Assembly: GCF_007741515.1 (NCBI RefSeq)
Contig: NZ_CP036263.1
Span: 1,612,001 to 1,676,000 of the forward strand
Source: Adhaeretor mobilis
Lineage (GTDB): Bacteria; Planctomycetota; Planctomycetia; Pirellulales; Lacipirellulaceae
Reading direction: 5' to 3'
Length of the DNA: 64,000 nucleotides
Both the position numbers and the translations under genes were made by a program. Below are positions 16,932 through 24,927 of this stretch, piece after piece; the first letter of the stretch is position 1; each line of letters begins with the position of its first letter. Below the pieces are notes generated by a model. The model had not been told where the DNA came from. It made no database searches and saw only the letters and a list, made by a program, of their open reading frames with translations.

Positions 16932-18149
16932 CTAGAATAAATCTGCTGGGTCGGCTTGGAATAGTTTTCTCAACGCGGCCAATCCCGAGAGCACACACAT
17001 GAGAATTGCCAGCCCCAGGACGATGCTGGCAATTTGCCAGGTCATGGCCATGGGCATGCCTGAGGCACTGCTCACTATGTAGTACAAGGCCCAGGAAATG
17101 AGGATCGATGGTACGTAACCCACCAGCGCAAGCAGCACCGACTGCTGCAGCACGACCGAGGTCAGATAGCCATTGGTGTAGCCCATCGCCTTCAGCGTGG
17201 CGTATTCGCCCATCATGTTAGCGATGTCCGTAGAAAGCACTTGGTACACAATCGCCACGCCAACAAACAACGCTACATAGACGCCAATTTCAAAAATAAA
17301 GCCCAGTGGCGTCTCTTTCACCCAGCGTTTCTCTTCGCGTACTCTCACTTCATCGCGGGTCAGCACCTCGACATCGGCAGGAGTTGCTGTAGGAGGGCCT
17401 TCGAGTTGCACAGGACCGAGCAACTGTTGAATAGCATTCTGCACTTGATGGATATCTGCTCCCGGTGTGAGTGTCACCAGTCCCAGGTTCACCTGTTGAA
17501 GCGGTTGCCAGTAGCACGCTTTTGCAAAGCCATTGGGATTGGTCAAGCAGGCACCATTGGCCGCCAGTCCGGTGCCTAGTTCAAACGTGTCGACAATCTG
17601 AAATCGTTCGCGTCCGAGAACCGTCTTTACGCCGATGTCCAACTCGCCGAAGCGTTCACCATTGCTTGGCCCGAAGTCGGACTTGCTCTTGCGATCAATC
17701 AACAAGAAGCTGCTATCAGTCAGGTTCTTCACCTTCTCGCGAATCTCCGCCGGCCTAAACGCAGGGTCTGCGGGATCGGTGCCCATGCAGATGATGCCGC
17801 GCCACTCGCCTTGCCAGTCGCCCAGCTTCGCATCAGGTGGTTGCGGGGCTTGCCACTCGGTGAGACCCAAGTAGAACGGTCTCGAAGCCTCGACCCCAGG
17901 TAGCGATGCCGCTTGGTAGATGCGTTCCCGGGGAAAAGTTCTCGGGTCAGTCAGATGCAAGTAAGTGGGCGAGCGCAGCATCAAATCAAATTCGAGCGCG
18001 TCGTAGATCTGCGTGGCGGTTTTCTTGACCGCCCCTTTAAAGCCCATTTGCATGAAGATCAGGATGACCGCAAACCCGACCCCCGCCAGCGCAACTGCTG
18101 TGCGGACTTTGTTGTGAACGAGATTTTTCCAGGCCAGTGGAGTTTTCAT
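16932..18149 (-). CDS. DevC-type ABC exporter permease (copy 1)
   Basis: A 405-residue paralogue of the permease at 15616-16809 with the same plan: N-terminal LAWKNLVHNKVRTAVALAG helix, long periplasmic domain, coupling segment EYATLKAMGYTNGY and three C-terminal helices ending RKLFQADPADLF. DevC proteins usually work as homodimers with DevA; two adjacent non-identical copies suggest a heterodimeric channel or two alternative channels. It lies 60 bases beyond the DevB-like gene in the same direction. Heterocyst DevBCA exports glycolipids; the substrate here is not predictable. Confidence 0.93.
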   Translation of the reverse strand: MKTPLAWKNLVHNKVRTAVALAGVGFAVILIFMQMGFKGAVKKTATQIYDALEFDLMLRSPTYLHLTDPRTFPRERIYQAASLPGVEASRPFYLGLTEWQAPQPPDAKLGDWQGEWRGIICMGTDPADPAFRPAEIREKVKNLTDSSFLLIDRKSKSDFGPSNGERFGELDIGVKTVLGRERFQIVDTFELGTGLAANGACLTNPNGFAKACYWQPLQQVNLGLVTLTPGADIHQVQNAIQQLLGPVQLEGPPTATPADVEVLTRDEVRVREEKRWVKETPLGFIFEIGVYVALFVGVAIVYQVLSTDIANMMGEYATLKAMGYTNGYLTSVVLQQSVLLALVGYVPSILISWALYYIVSSASGMPMAMTWQIASIVLGLAILMCVLSGLAALRKLFQADPADLF

Positions 18150-18209
18150 GATTCGCTCCCCTGGGAAAAAACTTTGCGGTTGCGGGCCCTTAACGGGGGA
18201 GAGGGGTTC

Positions 18210-19553
18210 TCACTTGGCCGTGATTTTCTCGCACTCAGTATCGACGTCGAGGGGGCTTTCTGCCGGCGCGTCTGCGGGCTCTTCCACTTCCGCCTCACTC
18301 TTTCCTTGGGCTTGCTGGTTAGATTTTTGCGCCTTCTTGTCGACCGGGATAAACTCGACGGTCACTTGCAGGCCCACCCTGGCGGCCGCTTCTTTGGTCA
18401 CAGCGATGAGCCGCTTCTCGCGTTCCTCTTCGGTGTCGCGTTTGGGATCGAACTCGATCCGGACTTCAACGACCGAGCGATCGCTGGGGGCCAATGGGTT
18501 ACGATTGGTCAGCTCGGGATTGCCGATCATCGAACCGATGTGGACCACTTTGCCTCTAATTCCGCTAGCAAATTTCGAGTCGAAAGCAGAGCTGGTGATG
18601 ACCACCTCTTGGCACTCTTTGATCTGCGTGAGGTCACCTTCGTAGACTTCCGCGATGCAGACCATCGTGCTTAAATCAGCCGCTTGCAGCACGGGTAGTT
18701 GCGTAATGAACTCACCCGGCTCTACAAATTTTTTCAGAATGGTTAGCGGCGGATCATTCTCAGCACCGGGTGCATATAATTCCGACTGTTGGACCGTTTG
18801 CTGCGCGACCTCCAGTTCCAACCTGACGACTTCCGACTGATCGATGTCAGTAAGTTGCGACACATTGCTCTCGGCAAGCGCCTTACTCGCCACGGCCGTT
18901 TCCAAAGCAACTGTGGCGGCCGTCTCTGCTGCCAGCAGACTGTCTTTCAAGGACCGATGCTCGTTGCGAGCGCGGGCTGCCTCATTCTCTTTGCGCCGTA
19001 GCTCATGAGGTGTCACCAACTCGGGATCTTGCCTTTGGAGTTGAGCAAGCCGCTGGACGTCTTCAGTCGCAATGGCAGCTGCTTCTCCTAGGCCACTGAG
19101 TTTGTTTTTCTGCGAGTTGATTTCTGCGATTTTCGCAGTCGCTTCTGCAACAGCAGCGGTGGCTTGATAGACCTGCAATTGGGCGCCACCCTTCTCGTAC
19201 TTCTGCTGCTTCTGTGCCAGGTCGTACTTCTTCTCCAAGGCTTCGACCTGCTTGCTGCGGAGCGTATAGCTAGAGAGCACGGCTAGCTTGCTACCAGCGG
19301 CAACTTGGCCACCTTCTACAACATGCATCGCGTAGGACTCAATCCGCTCGCCGGGAATCGCGCTGATGGAGATGACTCCGCCGGCCGGTTGGAGCCGTCC
19401 AAGGGCCACCACACGACGCGGACCGCTGGTTGTGCCGCGAACATTTTGGGCGGAACTACTTGGCTTGTCTCGGCAACCAACTAGCGTCAAGCCGGCGATT
19501 GCCAAGAGGCATCCGCTGAGTGTAAGACGCAGGTAAGTCTTGGGCAGGGGCAT
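18210..19553 (-). CDS. DevB/HlyD-type membrane-fusion lipoprotein
   Basis: A 447-residue periplasmic adaptor. The lipoprotein signal (LLAIAGLTLVGC, lipid Cys at 27) anchors it. A barrel/lipoyl half-motif follows (RVVALGRLQPAGGVISISAI), then a long coiled coil (about 110-245, rich in Lys/Glu/Gln/Ala), the second lipoyl half (TILKKFVEPGEFITQLPVLQ) and a beta-barrel (EVYEGDLTQIKECQEVVIT). The C-tail is acidic and low-complexity. This is the first gene of the set DevB-DevC-DevC-DevA, which is probably one transcript. It should bridge the two permeases to an outer-membrane factor. Confidence 0.93.
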   Translation of the reverse strand: MPLPKTYLRLTLSGCLLAIAGLTLVGCRDKPSSSAQNVRGTTSGPRRVVALGRLQPAGGVISISAIPGERIESYAMHVVEGGQVAAGSKLAVLSSYTLRSKQVEALEKKYDLAQKQQKYEKGGAQLQVYQATAAVAEATAKIAEINSQKNKLSGLGEAAAIATEDVQRLAQLQRQDPELVTPHELRRKENEAARARNEHRSLKDSLLAAETAATVALETAVASKALAESNVSQLTDIDQSEVVRLELEVAQQTVQQSELYAPGAENDPPLTILKKFVEPGEFITQLPVLQAADLSTMVCIAEVYEGDLTQIKECQEVVITSSAFDSKFASGIRGKVVHIGSMIGNPELTNRNPLAPSDRSVVEVRIEFDPKRDTEEEREKRLIAVTKEAAARVGLQVTVEFIPVDKKAQKSNQQAQGKSEAEVEEPADAPAESPLDVDTECEKITAK

Positions 19554-20056
19554 TCGATCTATGACAATTCAGTTATGTGTTATCTCAGTAGTGTCCATGA
19601 GCAGCGTCGCGAAGTTATCGTAGCAACTCAGATACAAAGCCACGTCCATTCCCTGCACGATTGCTCTCCGCCTGCGACTTATCCGATTCTAGCTTAAAGC
19701 CTCCTTCGACGGCTGAGGAAAAGACTTCCACAATTCCCAGCTTTGACAGGTAGGCGACTTATGTCAAGCAATCTGACGCGACCGAAGTCATGGAGAGAAC
19801 GCTACTTAAACGATTTTTCGGCTTCCAGCGGGGGGGACTCGCACGGAAAACCTCGAGGCGATCCAGAGCGAATTGCAGGAATTCCCAGCAAAGCTATGCT
19901 TGTTCGCTACGGTCGTTACAACTAGATGGGTAGAGCTACCGTCGGGGGCAGTCGTCGATTGGTTAATCGGCTGCCATCGTCGCGGTAGGCACTCTGGCAG
20001 GCATCCTAGTCAATAGTATCTGAGGTGGCCCAGTCTTTGTGGGCGCAATCGAAAGC
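19554..20056. other. Intergenic region without a recognisable gene
   Basis: About 500 bases between divergent genes. A 60-codon frame at 19743-19925 has no homology pattern that I recognise and is probably chance. The promoters of the exporter operon and of the DUF1990 gene should lie here, but I cannot place -35/-10 boxes with confidence. Confidence 0.5.
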
Positions 20057-20764
20057 ATGCATCCCACTATGAAAACCACAATCGCTAGGCAGTGGTCAAT
20101 CACGAAACCAAGCGACAATCAGCTGCACAATTTCTATGAGCACCAACAGGAACAGCCGTTGACCTTTCCTGTCGAAACTCGCCTCGATGGAAGCCCCCCG
20201 GTTGGGTTTCAACTTGATGATAACCGCGTATTACTGGGCCAGGGAGAGGAGACTTACCGCGCAGCTTGCGACGCCCTGCGCTGCTGGGAGATGTATCCCA
20301 AGTCGTGGATTGAGCTCATTCCACCAAAGGCTCCTCTTCAGGTTGGGACGGTCGTCCTGGTACTCGCCAGAGCCTATGGAATCTGGTGGAAAAACGTTTG
20401 CCGAATTATAGAATTGTTCGACGACAATAGTCCGTCACCTCAAGTTGCTGGCAGTCGGGCGGTTCGAGCTTACGGATTCACCTACGCCACCTTGGCTGCT
20501 CACGTTGAGTGTGGCATAGAGCGTTTCCTTATCACCCAAGATTCTGAAGGCCAAGTGTGGTACCAAATTCGTGCGTTCTCACGGCCGCAGCACCGGTTAT
20601 TGAAACTTGCTAAGCCCCTAGCTCGCAGAGTCCAATCGCGATTCGTGCGAGACTCAAAAACCTGCTTAGTAGCGGCAGTGCAACAACGGAACGCAAAGCG
20701 TTTAAGCCAAGGTGCAAATCAGGCTATTTCGCCAAGTACGGCAGTTCCCTTGCCGAGCCCATGA
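20057..20764 (+). CDS. DUF1990 family protein
   Basis: About 235 residues when started at the ATG at 20057; the ATG at 20069 and a GTG at 20039 are alternatives. The family signature is clear: WEMYPKSWIELIPPKAPLQV, then RAYGFTYATLAAHVECGIER and the end IRAFSRPQHRLLKLAKPLAR, the typical DUF1990 pattern (Y.YGTLPGHPERGEE...AFSRP...). The biochemical role of DUF1990 is unknown; in Bacillus the homologous yndH lies next to the membrane-protein gene yndJ. The tail after residue 215 is Ser/Ala/Gln-rich. The stop codon overlaps the start of the next small frame (ATGA). Confidence 0.85.
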   Translation: MHPTMKTTIARQWSITKPSDNQLHNFYEHQQEQPLTFPVETRLDGSPPVGFQLDDNRVLLGQGEETYRAACDALRCWEMYPKSWIELIPPKAPLQVGTVVLVLARAYGIWWKNVCRIIELFDDNSPSPQVAGSRAVRAYGFTYATLAAHVECGIERFLITQDSEGQVWYQIRAFSRPQHRLLKLAKPLARRVQSRFVRDSKTCLVAAVQQRNAKRLSQGANQAISPSTAVPLPSP

Positions 20765-20958
20765 AGTCGACTAAAGGAAGCACAACGGCTTGGTTGCTGT
20801 TGCCAGTACAAGCCTGCTGCGGAATGGTGTGTCACTTTCCACCATTGGAGTGGCTTACGATCGAGCGGATGCGTGCCAGCCATGGGACGATTAATTTCCT
20901 GGGCTACGCGTTGCGCGGGACCCTAGCTTCGCCGACTCAATCCTCAGAAGCTACCTAA
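20761..20958 (+). pseudogene. Possible truncated YndJ-like membrane protein
   Basis: A 65-codon frame that starts in the ATGA overlap with the DUF1990 gene, which suggests coupling. Its second half (PLEWLTIERMRASHGTINFLG, then YALRGTLA; shortened here) recalls the C-terminal helix of YndJ-like proteins, where an R..HG.LNALGF pattern occurs. YndJ proteins are several hundred residues long, so this would be a severe truncation. This is a weak match made by eye. It might instead be a small membrane-peripheral protein. The adjacency of yndH- and yndJ-type genes in Bacillus is the main reason for the call. Confidence 0.35.
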
Positions 20959-21119
20959 CACGTTTTACCTGCAAACGTAGGTTGCAAACCATCTATGAAT
21001 TCTACGAACTCTAGGCAAGCCGCATTCGTATTGGTGGGGTAGGATGCATGAAACTATCCTTATACCCACCCAGGCAAACTTCGCCTAACCGCCACGTCAT
21101 TTCCAGCGAAAGTAGAGCC

Positions 21120-21422
21120 ATGAAACGTATCTCGACCTTCATTACAGGCATGCTTGTTGGTGGCGCTCTCGTTTACATGGCGTTGCACTATCACTTGGTA
21201 CGCGCTACCGATGGCATGCATCTCGTGCCGAAAGCAGAGTCCTCAATAGCTTCTACGTACGTAGATATCCGCAGCTTCGGGCCACGAGATTGGCTCGATC
21301 ACCCTAATCTGGCAGCGGCGATGATGAAGTCGGGCCAGGAAGAGCTGATGGATTCTACCATGGACAATACCCTGCAGAATGGCATCGACCGGCTGTTGGG
21401 TAGTCCCCAGAATGGACGCTGA
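21120..21422 (+). CDS. Small planctomycete membrane-anchored protein
   Basis: A 100-residue protein starting MKRISTFITGMLVGGALVY, a single N-terminal membrane helix, followed by HLVRATDGMHLVPKAESS and TYVDIRSFGPRDWLDHPN. This pattern (VVRA.DG.HLVPK ... YVDVR.F...W) recurs in short planctomycete hypotheticals as I remember them. The start at 21120 is preferred over the ATG at 21048 because the latter adds a Pro/Arg-rich extension ahead of the membrane helix. Function unknown. It is first in a plus-strand set of three small genes. Confidence 0.7.
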   Translation: MKRISTFITGMLVGGALVYMALHYHLVRATDGMHLVPKAESSIASTYVDIRSFGPRDWLDHPNLAAAMMKSGQEELMDSTMDNTLQNGIDRLLGSPQNGR

Positions 21423-21672
21423 GCAATACAGCTGAATGCACGCGACGCTCCGCAGGAACCGTTCTAAGCGTCGCAATCGTCTACTTGTCGCAATCGCTAC
21501 TATCCACCTCTGCCGCAATACAGGCGCATTGCTCACTTGCTGAGTGAGCGTGTACTGCAGGTTCGGATTCTTTCGATAACTACTTGTAGCGACGCACAGG
21601 ATGTGCGGAGCTTTGCCGTGCGCAGGAGGCGCCAGTGGCCTGAGTCTCCTGTTTGCATCGAAGGTTCGCAGC

Positions 21673-21951
21673 GTGGAATTCAATCGCAATCAATGGTTCT
21701 TCATCGGCATCTTCTTATTGCTCCTGGGCCTCCAGTTCCGCATGGTCACGGAATACGTCCTGAATCGCGAGACGACCCAATTCCTGGCAGAAAACACCGC
21801 CACGGACGCCGATGCCTCGTTGTACGGCCTGGCGAGTGACTTGGGTGCTACGCCGCAGAAGGTCATTCACCCACCGGTTTGGCTCGGCTGGTGTACGCTC
21901 TCCGTGGGGTCGGTTTTTGTATTGCAAAGCCTCGCGATGCGTAAGCCGTAG
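21673..21951 (+). CDS. Small planctomycete two-helix membrane protein
   Basis: A 92-residue protein started at the GTG at 21673, with AAGG nine bases upstream. The N-terminal helix (WFFIGIFLLLLGLQFRMVT) is followed by a hydrophilic loop (YVLNRETTQFLAENT) and a second helix (WLGWCTLSVGSVFVLQSLA). The pattern, including LGLQFR...E.FVLN, resembles planctomycete proteins of this size. Function unknown. The gaps to its neighbours are about 250 bases upstream and 70 bases downstream. Confidence 0.65.
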   Translation: MEFNRNQWFFIGIFLLLLGLQFRMVTEYVLNRETTQFLAENTATDADASLYGLASDLGATPQKVIHPPVWLGWCTLSVGSVFVLQSLAMRKP

Positions 21952-22024
21952 TTGGCGCCCTACCTACCTGCTTTGCTCCAAGTCCTCTGCCTAGCAGAAT
22001 TTCTCCCGCAGAAGTTGTCCCAAC

Positions 22025-22474
22025 ATGCCACATCACACTCGATTCTTCCAGCGCCCCGATGGCCTAATCCTGAGCGTGTGCTGTTTGACGCTGCTCGCGA
22101 CGTTTCTTCCACAAGTGCAGGGGCGTACGGGATTGAGTCCCAAGGCATCCGGCAGCGTCGTTCACAGCGAAGATTCGGGATTCGCCAGCAAGTCGGGCAA
22201 GCGTCGGCTGCGCGAAGGGACTCGTATCGAGGGTTGGTTGGGACATTTCGAACTCAAGAGCCAGTCAGCGACTTTTCGCACTGAGCAAGGGCATGTACTG
22301 GGCAGCCTAGCTAATCTAAATCTCGAACGAATCGTGGCAACTCTCCAAGCGGCCGACAAGCCTGAGGACATGTGGTGGAGCGTCAGCGGAACGATCACCG
22401 AGTACTCCGGCAAGAACCATGTTTTGATCTCAAGGGCTGTCTACAAGGCGACTGCCGTTAGGCCAGAGCACTGA
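22025..22474 (+). CDS. Secreted small hypothetical protein
   Basis: A 149-residue protein with a signal peptide (GLILSVCCLTLLATFLPQVQG) and a mature part that contains a basic KSGKRRLREGTRIEG stretch followed by a small beta-rich domain (LGHFELKSQSATFRTEQG, WWSVSGTITEYSGKNHVLI). The ending ITEYSGKNHVLISRAVYK resembles the last strands of an OB-like barrel. Probably periplasmic. It shares direction with the two small genes upstream. I do not recognise the function. Confidence 0.75.
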   Translation: MPHHTRFFQRPDGLILSVCCLTLLATFLPQVQGRTGLSPKASGSVVHSEDSGFASKSGKRRLREGTRIEGWLGHFELKSQSATFRTEQGHVLGSLANLNLERIVATLQAADKPEDMWWSVSGTITEYSGKNHVLISRAVYKATAVRPEH

Positions 22475-22693
22475 GAGTCGGGCTTACTGACGGGCATTCT
22501 GTGCAAGAGAACGGCATAGTCACCTACAATCACGCCCAATATTGACTTTTCAGTTGCCCTGAATCTCCCAATGGCATCCTCGCCGTAGATCTCCATGTTC
22601 GCTATGATGGATGTCGTCGGATCCGTGTCGGTAGTATTGACTGGCAGGAATCTGCCCACCAAACAAAGTCCAAGGCAAGCTTAGAAGCGAATT

Positions 22694-23047
22694 ATGACAA
22701 ACACCAAACGTATCGATGTTAGCGAGTCGGCATCAGTCACCGTCGTGCGATTCAAAGACTCAAAAATCATCGACCCAGAGTCGATTCAGGAACTGGGCGC
22801 CGAGCTCTTCGATCTCATCGAGCAGGACGATAGAAAGAAGTTGGTGCTCAACTTCTCCGATATCGAGTTCCTCTCCAGTGCGGCGCTGGGTAAACTCATC
22901 ACTTTTGATAAGAAAGCCAAGCGTGCTGGGTCGAGGCTGATCCTCACCAATATCTCACCAGAGATATTCCAAGTTTTTGCTATCACTAATCTCGACAAGC
23001 TGTTCGAGATCAAAGATACCGAAGCCGATGGGCTTGCCGTGTTGTAA
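22694..23047 (+). CDS. STAS-domain anti-sigma-factor antagonist
   Basis: A 117-residue single STAS domain. The core KLVLNFSDIEFLSSAALGKL carries Ser at the position phosphorylated in SpoIIAA/RsbV proteins, followed by SRLILTNISPEIFQVFAITN and LDKLFEI. In this family the unphosphorylated form binds the anti-sigma kinase and frees a sigma factor. The next gene is an RsbW-like kinase 54 bases downstream, giving a standard partner-switch pair. No sigma-B-like gene is adjacent, so the target is not known. Confidence 0.92.
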   Translation: MTNTKRIDVSESASVTVVRFKDSKIIDPESIQELGAELFDLIEQDDRKKLVLNFSDIEFLSSAALGKLITFDKKAKRAGSRLILTNISPEIFQVFAITNLDKLFEIKDTEADGLAVL

Positions 23048-23101
23048 TCGAAACTGTTTCGAACTTCTCCTTCCGTGTCGCCTCCTGATTGCGTCAACCG
23101 T

Positions 23102-23545
23102 ATGTCAGCGGACCCCAGCCCAAGCGTATTCAAAGAGTCACTACCAAGCTCTCTTGATAGCTATCAAGAGTTCGTGCAATCGGTACTCACGGAACTTGAG
23201 TCGCTAGGCTGGCCAACTCAGCCGGATTTATTTGCGATTCACATGGCACTGGAAGAGTCGATTAGCAACGCCATTCGACACGGCAACAAACAGGATGACA
23301 GCAAACGCGTAGAAGTCGAATGTCGCCTAAGCGAGGACGTCTTCTGGGCCCAGGTATGCGACGAGGGTCCTGGGTTTTGCCCCAAAGACGTGCCCGACTG
23401 CCGCGACAATGACCGTCTAGAAGTCCCCGGTGGTAGGGGACTAGCCCTGATCAAGGCCTACATGACGATCTGCGAGTACAACGAGCACGGCAACTGCTTG
23501 ACCATCGAGAAGCGCCGCGGAGACGAAACCACTCCAGGTGGGTAG
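23102..23545 (+). CDS. RsbW-like anti-sigma serine/threonine kinase
   Basis: A 147-residue HATPase_c_2 protein started at the ATG at 23102; a GTG at 23075 is an alternative. The N-box is MALEESISNAIRHGN and the G-boxes are CDEGPGFCPKDVPD and GGRGLALIKAYM, as in RsbW/SpoIIAB. It would phosphorylate the STAS protein encoded directly upstream and bind a sigma factor or another partner in a switch. Residues 110-147 end in TIEKRRGDETTPGG, typical for planctomycete members. Cytoplasmic. Confidence 0.92.
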   Translation: MSADPSPSVFKESLPSSLDSYQEFVQSVLTELESLGWPTQPDLFAIHMALEESISNAIRHGNKQDDSKRVEVECRLSEDVFWAQVCDEGPGFCPKDVPDCRDNDRLEVPGGRGLALIKAYMTICEYNEHGNCLTIEKRRGDETTPGG

Positions 23546-23600
23546 CAGGCTTTACCAGGCGGAACGTCTCTGCGTCTAAGTCGGCAAGCGGTGCGCGCAC

Positions 23601-24299
23601 GTGCTTAATAGGGGAAAACGAACATCCCAAAACCGTGCAGCCGACCTACCGAATGCGCCCCGTTCGACCAACTGGGTCCTCGGTCCCAGTCTACTGATTG
23701 TGGCAGTCGCTCTCTGCGTCCTACTTTGGCTTGGGCAGCCCTTGTTTTGTCATTGTGGCAGCCTCCTTTTCTGGATCAGCGACGCAGCTGGCTCGCACAC
23801 TTCGCAGCACTTCACTGATCCCTACAGCATTACCCATTTCCAGCATGGTCTGGTACTCTGCCTCTTCATCGGCTGGATCTTCGAGAAATGGACAGCTTCT
23901 ACGCGGGCGGTCTCGTGGCAGCTTACCCTTACGGTCCTGATTGAAGCAGGTTGGGAAGTGCTCGAAAACACGCCCCTTGTCATCGACCGCTACCGCACGG
24001 CAACCGTCGCAGTCGGATATCGGGGCGATGCCCTCATCAACAGCCTGGGCGACATTGTCTGTTGCATTTTGGGTTGGATTGTGGCCAGATACTTCGGGTG
24101 GCGGTGGACGATCGTTCTGTTTGTAGCGATTGAGATTGCCCTAATCATCATAATCCGGGATAGTTTGCTACTCAGTATCCTGATGCTAACCTCTCCAGTC
24201 GAAGGGATTCGAGAGTGGCAGCAGGGGGAAAGTTTGTCCGCTTCCACGAACCCCACCCCTCGAAACCCCCTCCCCTCTTGCTGGTACCGTCTCCAGTGA
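23601..24299 (+). CDS. DUF2585 (UPF0314) membrane protein
   Basis: A 232-residue membrane protein starting at the GTG at 23601; no ribosome-binding site is evident and no earlier ATG is in frame. The family pattern is strong: CHCGSLLFW, SQHFTDPYSITHFQHG, LIEAGWEVLENTPLVIDRYR, GYRGDALINSLGDIVCCILG and RDSLLLSILMLTSPVEGIRE. About five helices. The conserved His/Glu/Asp residues in the membrane region suggest an enzyme, but no activity is established for the family. It ends 44 bases before tRNA-Asn. Confidence 0.88.
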   Translation: MLNRGKRTSQNRAADLPNAPRSTNWVLGPSLLIVAVALCVLLWLGQPLFCHCGSLLFWISDAAGSHTSQHFTDPYSITHFQHGLVLCLFIGWIFEKWTASTRAVSWQLTLTVLIEAGWEVLENTPLVIDRYRTATVAVGYRGDALINSLGDIVCCILGWIVARYFGWRWTIVLFVAIEIALIIIIRDSLLLSILMLTSPVEGIREWQQGESLSASTNPTPRNPLPSCWYRLQ

Positions 24300-24343
24300 A
24301 TAAACTGGGGATCGCTGGCAACGTCTGAGAGTTTGCCACCCAT

Positions 24344-24416
24344 TCCCCTGTAGCTCAGTTGGTAGAGCGAGTGGCTGTTAACCACTAAGTCGTAGGTTCG
24401 AGTCCTACCGGGGGAG
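24344..24416 (+). tRNA. tRNA-Asn(GTT)
   Basis: A 73-nt cloverleaf: acceptor TCCCCTG/CGGGGGA with discriminator G, D-stem GCTC/GAGC, anticodon arm AGTGG-CTGTTAA-CCACT (anticodon GTT) and T-arm GTAGG-TTCGAGT-CCTAC. CCA is not encoded. A decayed integrase gene on the opposite strand ends inside this tRNA, which marks it as an integration site. Confidence 0.97.
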
Positions 24417-24771
24417 CTGAAGCGGTAGTACTTTCCCCGAGTATTACCGCTTTTTTCGTGTTTTGTAGAGTCGAGGTGGTGTAACTGTCGGTGCGATTCA
24501 ACCGCTGACCGACGCTGACCGCACCACCTGTTGCACCACCTCCAGAGCCATCGTGGGTAGTGGTGGCTGCTGGCTCATCATGGGCGTCTGTGGTTTGCAG
24601 ATAATGCTTGTCGGCCACTCGGGGCGTATTCCCTAGCCATTCGGTCACAACGTGCAACGGGAAGTAGTTCGCTAGCTCCGTTTCTCAGCTGGTCCGTAGG
24701 TTCTGGAACAGTCGCGGCCAGGGCTTCACGCCTGCCGGTTTAGGATTCGCTCGAGTTGGTCGGGGGAATAA
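24385..24771 (-). pseudogene. Tyrosine-recombinase (integrase) remnant at tRNA-Asn
   Basis: The minus strand encodes pieces of a tyrosine integrase C-terminal domain across frames: SPDQLERILNR, then in another frame AGVKPWPRLFQNLRTS, a TGA stop at 24685-24687, then ETELANYFPLHVVTEWLG, followed by NTPRVADKHYLQTTDAH. The R..E and H..LGN...KHYLQ motifs with the catalytic Tyr context are those of planctomycete and related integrases. A frameshift near 24735 and the stop break the gene, and the N-terminal half is not found. The last frame runs into tRNA-Asn (ending PPVGLEPTT), the usual geometry of an integrase beside its attachment site. The remnant is non-functional. Confidence 0.8.
24420..24456 (+). 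terminator. Rho-independent terminator of tRNA-Asn
   Basis: AAGCGGTAGTACT at 24420-24432 pairs with AGTATTACCGCTT at 24440-24452 (13 bp with one G-U wobble), followed by a T-run to 24456. It starts four bases after the tRNA. Confidence 0.88.
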
Positions 24772-24927
24772 GTTGCCTTCGTATTTGCAGACTGACGCTG
24801 TGCGGATGCGGTGATGCTGGTCATACGGGTAGATCGTCGGTGAAAAACCGAATTGAGCGCGCAACGAATCAATACAGATCTTGGAGTATTAGTTAAGAGT
24901 GCTGCTGGTTATGTAAAAGTGATGCGG

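Noticed and set aside
19743..19925. 60-residue plus-strand frame
   Set aside because: There is no ribosome-binding site, family pattern or neighbour that supports it.
24385..24657. A separate 90-residue gene ending PPVGLEPTT
   Set aside because: Its end is produced by reading through tRNA-Asn and its core is an integrase fragment preceded by an in-frame stop; it is treated as part of a pseudogene.
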